From: Chlorobiota bacterium
GTDB taxonomy: Bacteria; Bacteroidota; Bacteroidia; JAADEI01
DNA length: 34,061 nucleotides
Direction: 5' to 3'
NCBI GenBank assembly: GCA_013153515.1
Contig: JAADEI010000031.1
Location: 1-34,061, forward strand
The translations under genes were made by a program, and so were the position numbers. The notes beneath the pieces were generated by a model. It was not told where the DNA came from. It did not search any database and saw only the letters and a program-made list of their open reading frames with translations. Shown here piece by piece: positions 28,696 to 34,061 of this stretch; within the stretch, counting starts at the first letter, position 1; every line of letters begins with the position of its first letter.

Positions 28696-28861
28696 TGTGG
28701 CTGAATTTAGTTCTGTCTAACGTAAGTGTTTATGGCTGGATATGTGCTGGTAATTAGGGCATTGTAATGAATGATTACTGCCGAAACGATTAAGAAAAGA
28801 GCGATATTGTGCCAATTTCGTGCTTTTGAGCCGTCTATCTTTGAAGAAAATAAGTAGGGAG

Positions 28862-29437
28862 ATGCAGTTCTTGGATAGGGTTAAAAGGAGGGCGTTGGGA
28901 CTCTTGATACTCATTATGATTTTGGGACTGGAGATTTCTGCCCAGAACGTTGGTGTTGGAACAACCGGTCCACATCCTTCCGCCGCACTTCATATATCTG
29001 ATTCGTCTCGTGGGGTCCTAATCCCAAGATTGAATACTTACCAACGAGATAATATCTCTGCGCCCGCTCATGGGTTAATTATATTCAATGTAGAAACATT
29101 TTGCTTAGAAACGTATGATGCTTATGCAAAAGAATGGAAAGTAATCAGTTGCCCGGGAACGTGTACGCCATGTGATACATGTCAATTGCCACAAGTAAAT
29201 AATTTACAAAGCTCTGCTAATAGTCTTTGTGAAGGCGACACCATTATGATCACTATTGAGGGCAGTGGGGGAAGCATGGTATCCTGGAACTTGCCTGTTT
29301 CGTGGCAGCAATTGAGTTGGAGCGATACGTTGCAAGCAATTGTCCATTCATCGGGATGGGTCTATGGAAGCTTATGTAATAAATGCGGTTGTGTTACAGA
29401 TAGTTTATATGTTAACGTCTCAAATTCTTGCCCATGA
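28862..29437 (+). CDS. Short secreted protein: one VGIGT-type head plus one CxxCGC Ig-like domain
   Basis: Signal peptide MQFLDRVKRRALGLLILIMILGLEISAQ; 'VGVGTTGPHPSAALHISDSSRGVLIPRLNTYQRDNISAPAHGLIIF'; 'CNKCGCVTDSLYVNVSNSCP'. Supplied ORF starts at 28820. Confidence 0.75.
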   Translation: MQFLDRVKRRALGLLILIMILGLEISAQNVGVGTTGPHPSAALHISDSSRGVLIPRLNTYQRDNISAPAHGLIIFNVETFCLETYDAYAKEWKVISCPGTCTPCDTCQLPQVNNLQSSANSLCEGDTIMITIEGSGGSMVSWNLPVSWQQLSWSDTLQAIVHSSGWVYGSLCNKCGCVTDSLYVNVSNSCP

Positions 29438-32400
29438 ACAAAGGATTTAATGGGCATTTCGTAGCATCATTTCTCCTCTTCTTACTTCTGCCCGTGAGGG
29501 CTCAACAGGTTCAAGGAGTTGGCATCGGAGTTATATATCCAGATCCAACAGCCATATTGCACGTTGAAGCAGAGGGACGCGGAGTACTATTACCACAATT
29601 ATCTGAGAAGCAAAAACAAAGCATTTTAAACCCTGCTCACGGATTAATTATTTGGAATTCCTCAACACAATGCATGGAAGCTTATGATTCCATAAGAGAG
29701 AAATGGTTTGCCTTCTCTTGTCCAATGACTTGTTCGCCATGCAGTGAGTGCCTCAACCCCATAATAACATTTGTTTCAGGAGCCCAAGATATTTGTCCCG
29801 GTAGTGAGTATAGCTACTACGTTATATCAAACGGTGGTAGAGCTATTTTTTGGATGGCTCCATCCCACTGGCGCCAATTGGTTAACGGAGATACAACGAG
29901 ATTTGTCGCTGGACACCCCGGATGGCTTAAAGTGGCTGTATGTAACGAATGTGGGTGTTCCATAGATAGCATTTATGCAAATATCGGTGCCCCCCCAACC
30001 GATACGCCTATTATTCTTCTTCCTTCTCAGGTTTGCAACTTAGACACCATTATGGTTTTGGGAGCCTATATGTCCCCTACAACAGCTATGGATTGGATTT
30101 GGCAAGTAGATTCTCCTTTGAGCGTGTTACCTCCCGTTAATAATGATACGATTTTAGTTGTTCTTCCCGACTCATCGGGAGCCTTGGGACTCTCTCTCCA
30201 AGTCTGTAACGGTTGTGGATGTAGTCCAATAAGAAAAACAACAATCCAAGTGAAAGGTCCTCCTGAACCAACTACGCTACAGGTACAGATAAATCCGGAC
30301 CCAGTGTGTCCAAATGATATAGTTCAGGTAATAGCATCAGGGAACAATGTTCATGGATGGGCATGGTTTGTTCCTCCAAATTGGGGATTAATAAGCAATA
30401 ACTTAAATGATACGATCTATGTGAGGGCTCCTGCATCTATCGGGACAGATACATTCCTTTTACAAGCCTGTAATGATTGTGGATGTACCTCACATATTCC
30501 AGTTCCTATCAGTGTTCAGGGGGCACCCCCATCGCCAACAGTTCGTGGACCAAATAGTGCATGTATTCAAGATACCATAGTGCTTGTTGCTAGTAGCCCC
30601 GGTGCAACAACATGGTCCTGGACACTTCCTTCAGGATGGGTCCCTCTTAATGGTTTAACCAATGATACATTAATTGCGCTAACAGGTAATGCATCTGGAA
30701 CGCATTCCCTTTCTGTTATCGCTTGTTCACCCTGTGGTTGTAGCTCCCCATCTTTCCACACTGTTTCTTTGAGCGATGGACCCTCCCTCTCTGTCAATGG
30801 GCCAACAACCATTTGTCCAAATGCTACTGTTTCATTTTCCGCTTCAGGTTCTGGAATTATTTCGTGGAATTGGCTTCTGCCTTCAGGGTGGACACCAACA
30901 GGTCCCATTACTAATAGTACGTTAACTGCGATAGCACCCTCTTCCGTCGGAACCTATACTATCCAGGTACGAGGATGTGATCAGTGCGGATGTACAACAG
31001 CTTCTTATCCCGTTACGGTTTCTTCATCTTCGCCAACAGTAAGTATTTCAGGACCTCCGACTGTTTGCCCGGGAGACACAGTAGTATATAATGCTAATGG
31101 CTCAGGAATTACATCTTGGACATGGACAATTCCACTCGGTTGGACACCGTTGGGACCAACTAATTCAAGCTCTGTAAGTGTTGTCGCCCCCCTCTCTCCG
31201 GGCACATCGGTTATTCGTGTGCAAGGGTGTGATTCCTGTGGATGTTCTTCTGATTCACTCATTGTTAATATAACAGGTTCCCCTGCACCGCCAAACATCT
31301 CGGGTCCTTCTTCGGTGTGCCTAGACGATACGGTAATCTTAATCGCTTCAGGCTCCTACAGTACTTGGACTTGGACCATACCAGCTGGGTGGACAGCTGT
31401 TAATTCACCCGCTGACGATACCCTTATTGTAGTAGCACCATCAAATTCGGATACTGCCATATTCACTGTTCAGGGATGTGGCTCATGCGGGTGCAACAGT
31501 TCAAACCATACCATAGTTAGTAGGGACACGTGCCAAGCGATGTGTTTTACCTTCGGAGGAAATTGGAGTGATGGGGAGGTGGGTTTGGATAGAGGAGCTA
31601 ATGTTACTTCTACTTCTGACGGTGGATTTATGATAGCAACTCGCTCCGTCTCTTTTGGAGGTATTTATCTGATAAAACTGGATCAAAATTTAAACGTTCA
31701 CTGGGCTAAATCACTTAACTATTCTCTCGGAGGGGCACAGTCAGGATACGAAGAAGCATGGGAAATAGAACCCACCCCAGACGGAAATTATGCTATTTGG
31801 GGAATAGTTGATAGTGCAGGGAAAAATGCCGATTTTTTTGTCGCAAAGGTAGATATTAATGGCAATGTCCTCATGGAACGAGCCATAGATACACGTGGTT
31901 GGGAGGTGGCTACCGATGGTACTATCACTACTGATGGTGGATACGTATTAATCGGTCATACAAACATCAATTCTTACCCAGAGATAACTTTAATGATAGC
32001 TAAAATTAGTTCAACGGGCAATTTGCAATGGAGCAAAATATACCCTTCACGAAAATCTCTAATTGCTATTGATTTTACCGACATAAAAGAATTTAACGGA
32101 AATTTAGTTGCATTATTTACGAACATTCGAAACACGGACACCACATATCTATTAGGTATTGACCCTGCTACCGGCAATGTGTTGTGGGCAAAAGCAATTT
32201 TATCAACGGACCCAAATAGCCCTCTGGAGCTTCATGAAATGCTTGTATCCTCAGACGGATCTCTTGTTCTGGCAGGCCAATATGGGGGAGATATGGCTAT
32301 CATAAAACTGAATGGTTCATATAATGTAGTATGGGCTCGTCAGGTGGGAACGGCATCCCTAGGTGAAGGAGGAGTAACAAAAATAATAGAGTCATCCACC

Positions 32401-32805
32401 GGTGATTATGTAGTAATAGGAGGGCAAACAAACGGTTCCTCTGCATATTTAGCTTACTTGGTTGCAATGACTCCTTCGGGGAATTTGTCTTGGACTAGGT
32501 CAATAGCCCATTCGAGCACTGCATATGATTATCGTCCCGGAGGAATAGCAGAAAATAGCGGTAAGATAATTGTTACGGGCTCAATGAGAGGGATAAGAGG
32601 AGGGGATGTGTTCATCTCTCGTGTTTATTTAAACGGGGAAGCAGGAACTCCGTGCACAAATTGTTATAACACCTCAATTGGTTCTTCCTCGCCGATCTCA
32701 GTTCAAATGATAAATGTATCTTTTTCAGCAGTAGATATAGGTTCATTGAGAATTCCTAACCATACCGTTAATAGCGGAGGAACACAACAGCCTTTGTGCC
32801 CATAG
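29434..32805 (+). CDS. Large secreted protein: one VGIGT-type head, about seven Cys-rich Ig/PKD-like repeats, seven propeller repeats, terminal Cys-capped tail
   Basis: ATG at 29434 overlaps the upstream stop (ATGA). Signal peptide MNKGFNGHFVASFLLFLLLPVRAQ; head 'VGIGVIYPDPTAILHVEAEGRGVLLPQL'; seven CxxCGC repeats; propeller repeats; ends 'NSGGTQQPLCP'. Confidence 0.87.
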   Translation: MNKGFNGHFVASFLLFLLLPVRAQQVQGVGIGVIYPDPTAILHVEAEGRGVLLPQLSEKQKQSILNPAHGLIIWNSSTQCMEAYDSIREKWFAFSCPMTCSPCSECLNPIITFVSGAQDICPGSEYSYYVISNGGRAIFWMAPSHWRQLVNGDTTRFVAGHPGWLKVAVCNECGCSIDSIYANIGAPPTDTPIILLPSQVCNLDTIMVLGAYMSPTTAMDWIWQVDSPLSVLPPVNNDTILVVLPDSSGALGLSLQVCNGCGCSPIRKTTIQVKGPPEPTTLQVQINPDPVCPNDIVQVIASGNNVHGWAWFVPPNWGLISNNLNDTIYVRAPASIGTDTFLLQACNDCGCTSHIPVPISVQGAPPSPTVRGPNSACIQDTIVLVASSPGATTWSWTLPSGWVPLNGLTNDTLIALTGNASGTHSLSVIACSPCGCSSPSFHTVSLSDGPSLSVNGPTTICPNATVSFSASGSGIISWNWLLPSGWTPTGPITNSTLTAIAPSSVGTYTIQVRGCDQCGCTTASYPVTVSSSSPTVSISGPPTVCPGDTVVYNANGSGITSWTWTIPLGWTPLGPTNSSSVSVVAPLSPGTSVIRVQGCDSCGCSSDSLIVNITGSPAPPNISGPSSVCLDDTVILIASGSYSTWTWTIPAGWTAVNSPADDTLIVVAPSNSDTAIFTVQGCGSCGCNSSNHTIVSRDTCQAMCFTFGGNWSDGEVGLDRGANVTSTSDGGFMIATRSVSFGGIYLIKLDQNLNVHWAKSLNYSLGGAQSGYEEAWEIEPTPDGNYAIWGIVDSAGKNADFFVAKVDINGNVLMERAIDTRGWEVATDGTITTDGGYVLIGHTNINSYPEITLMIAKISSTGNLQWSKIYPSRKSLIAIDFTDIKEFNGNLVALFTNIRNTDTTYLLGIDPATGNVLWAKAILSTDPNSPLELHEMLVSSDGSLVLAGQYGGDMAIIKLNGSYNVVWARQVGTASLGEGGVTKIIESSTGDYVVIGGQTNGSSAYLAYLVAMTPSGNLSWTRSIAHSSTAYDYRPGGIAENSGKIIVTGSMRGIRGGDVFISRVYLNGEAGTPCTNCYNTSIGSSSPISVQMINVSFSAVDIGSLRIPNHTVNSGGTQQPLCP
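29752..31530 (+). repeat. Protein-coding tandem repeat: about seven ~75-90-aa Cys-rich Ig/PKD-like units
   Basis: Unit pattern 'GP..(V/I)CP.DTV...A.G...(W).W..P.GW.........AP...G...I.V..C..CGC.S....V.V'. Seven CxxCGC motifs: CNECGC, CNGCGC, CNDCGC, CSPCGC, CDQCGC, CDSCGC, CGSCGC. Confidence 0.8.
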
Positions 32806-32954
32806 GAAAGTGTACTTATATTTTAAGTCGCTTGGTTGACTGTAACAAGAGACATTTTATCCCATTCATAGTATCTATTTAAATTAGTTTTGTATTAACA
32901 CAGAAAGCAAATGGCTTTCTTATAAATTTGCCGTGCATAAATATGCAAAAGCGT

Positions 32955-34061
32955 CTATATCCCCCCACATTTCCCTCCTCCGTATTTCATTGTCTTAATG
33001 GGAGAGGATTCCTCTTGGGTTTCTGTTTTATGTTCATGCCTGCCGTGGTGGTGCACAGCCCCTCCGCCTCCCATCATGCTCTCCATGCCCATTAGTTGAG
33101 CGGAGGCATCAACTTTAAAGACGCCATAAGTAACTATTTCCTCGCCCTCTTCAATGCCTGATTTGACAATGTAGTATTCTCCGAATCGTGGTCCCAATTC
33201 CACCTCCCGAAGTACGAACTTGAACTCGTCACCCGGCAGCTTGACCCACACCAGAGACCGTTTGCCAGTCCACAGAACAGCTGTTCTTGGAATAGCTAGA
33301 ACTTTCCTCTTTCCTGTTGACACTGTTACTTTGCCCCTTACAAACATGCCGGGTTTTAATTCCAAATTTGGGTTTGGCAATTCAACTCTGACTCGTGCTA
33401 TCCGCCGTGCTTTATCTACAAACGGGTCAATGTATGTGATTTTTCCTGCCCATGTCTTGTTCCCAAGCCCTTCAACTGAGATAGTAACTTTCTGCCCTAT
33501 GGATAGCCACGGAAGGTCCTGTTCGTAAGCTTCAAGCAACACCCATATGTTTTTACGCAAATTAGCAACCTCAAAAATTATTTCTCCTTCTTTCACATAG
33601 TCTCCTTCTTCAACTTTCATCTCTAAGACTGTTCCGGATACAGGGGACACAACAGGAAAATAGTATTTTATCTTTTTAGTTTTCAATATAGTATCTATTT
33701 CTGCTTCTGTGAGGGACCAGAGCAATAGGCGTTGTTTAGCAGCTTCAAACAATTGAGGGGATTGGTCTTTAAGTAGATAGGCTTCAAGCAATTCCTGTTG
33801 AGCACTAATTAGTTCCGGAGAGTAGATCAATCCTATGACTTGCCCTTTTCTTACTTCCTGTCCAGTGAATGAAACGTATAGTTTTTCAAGTCTTCCGAGG
33901 ACTCGTGCTGTCGCCCAAGCAATAAGTCGTTCGTCAGGTTCAATTTTCCCAAGCATGTATATAGTATGCGTAACTGGGATTTTTCTTACTGTATCAATAA
34001 CTATGTTTGCTAATGCCACTGCCTCGGGGCTCAGAGAATGAGCCATTTCGTCAGAACCTGA
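32955..34061 (-). CDS. RND/CusB-type efflux periplasmic adaptor subunit (N-terminus outside window)
   Basis: 'RLEKLYVSFTGQEVRKGQVIGLIYSPELISAQQELLEAYLL', 'SPVSGTVLEMKVEEGDYVKEGEIIFEVANLRKNIWVLLEAYEQDLPWLSIGQKVTI', 'GKITYIDPFVDKARRIARVRVELPNPNLELKPGMFVRGKV'. Frame stays open past the Met at 34046 to the window end. His/Met-rich C-terminal tail. Confidence 0.9.
   Translation of the reverse strand, partial: SGSDEMAHSLSPEAVALANIVIDTVRKIPVTHTIYMLGKIEPDERLIAWATARVLGRLEKLYVSFTGQEVRKGQVIGLIYSPELISAQQELLEAYLLKDQSPQLFEAAKQRLLLWSLTEAEIDTILKTKKIKYYFPVVSPVSGTVLEMKVEEGDYVKEGEIIFEVANLRKNIWVLLEAYEQDLPWLSIGQKVTISVEGLGNKTWAGKITYIDPFVDKARRIARVRVELPNPNLELKPGMFVRGKVTVSTGKRKVLAIPRTAVLWTGKRSLVWVKLPGDEFKFVLREVELGPRFGEYYIVKSGIEEGEEIVTYGVFKVDASAQLMGMESMMGGGGAVHHHGRHEHKTETQEESSPIKTMKYGGGKCGGI

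Noticed and set aside
28862-29500. Programmed frameshift joining the short and long secreted ORFs
   Set aside because: Both ORFs have their own signal peptide and head domain, so a fused product would carry an internal signal sequence. Tandem genes with ATGA coupling fit better.
30567-31298. Minus-strand ORFs (113 and 97 aa) opposite the Ig-like repeats
   Set aside because: Antisense to a strongly supported repeat ORF; their similarity to each other only mirrors the sense-strand repeats. No independent coding evidence.
29752-31530. Possible CRISPR or DNA satellite
   Set aside because: Periodicity is at the protein level (~230-270 nt units, divergent DNA) in a continuous ORF, with no short identical repeats and unique spacers.

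Overview
This looks like chromosomal DNA from a Bacteroidota member: T9SS-type C-termini, a CHU_C/gliding-motility C-terminal domain, TAnnTTTG-like -7 elements, and a GcvH-VanZ-TonB gene run. Housekeeping genes are a phosphohexomutase, the GAPDH-PGK pair, ferritin, GcvH, a NamZ/DUF1343-like hydrolase, a LolC/E-type permease, a TonB-family protein and an RND periplasmic adaptor. They are interspersed with large secreted repeat proteins and a small AT-rich adenine-methyltransferase island that is probably a restriction-modification system. The most interesting structure is a two-part module present twice. Each copy has a ~535-aa cytoplasmic helical protein (14051-15673 minus; 27100-28695 plus) followed on the same strand by a multidomain secreted protein (11079-13898 minus; 28862-32805 plus). 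The secreted proteins have the order: signal peptide, 'VGIGT...RGxLLPRL...PAHGLII' head repeat(s), Cys-rich Ig/PKD-like repeats with a CxxCGC hallmark, seven ~50-aa propeller repeats, then a 50-aa Cys-capped tail ending in '-CP'. Two further secreted proteins (5663-7285, 24948-26858) share the seven-repeat propeller and Cys cap but add a T9SS-like C-terminal domain. No tRNA, rRNA, CRISPR array or transposase was recognised. All family assignments come from reading motifs; no database search was possible.
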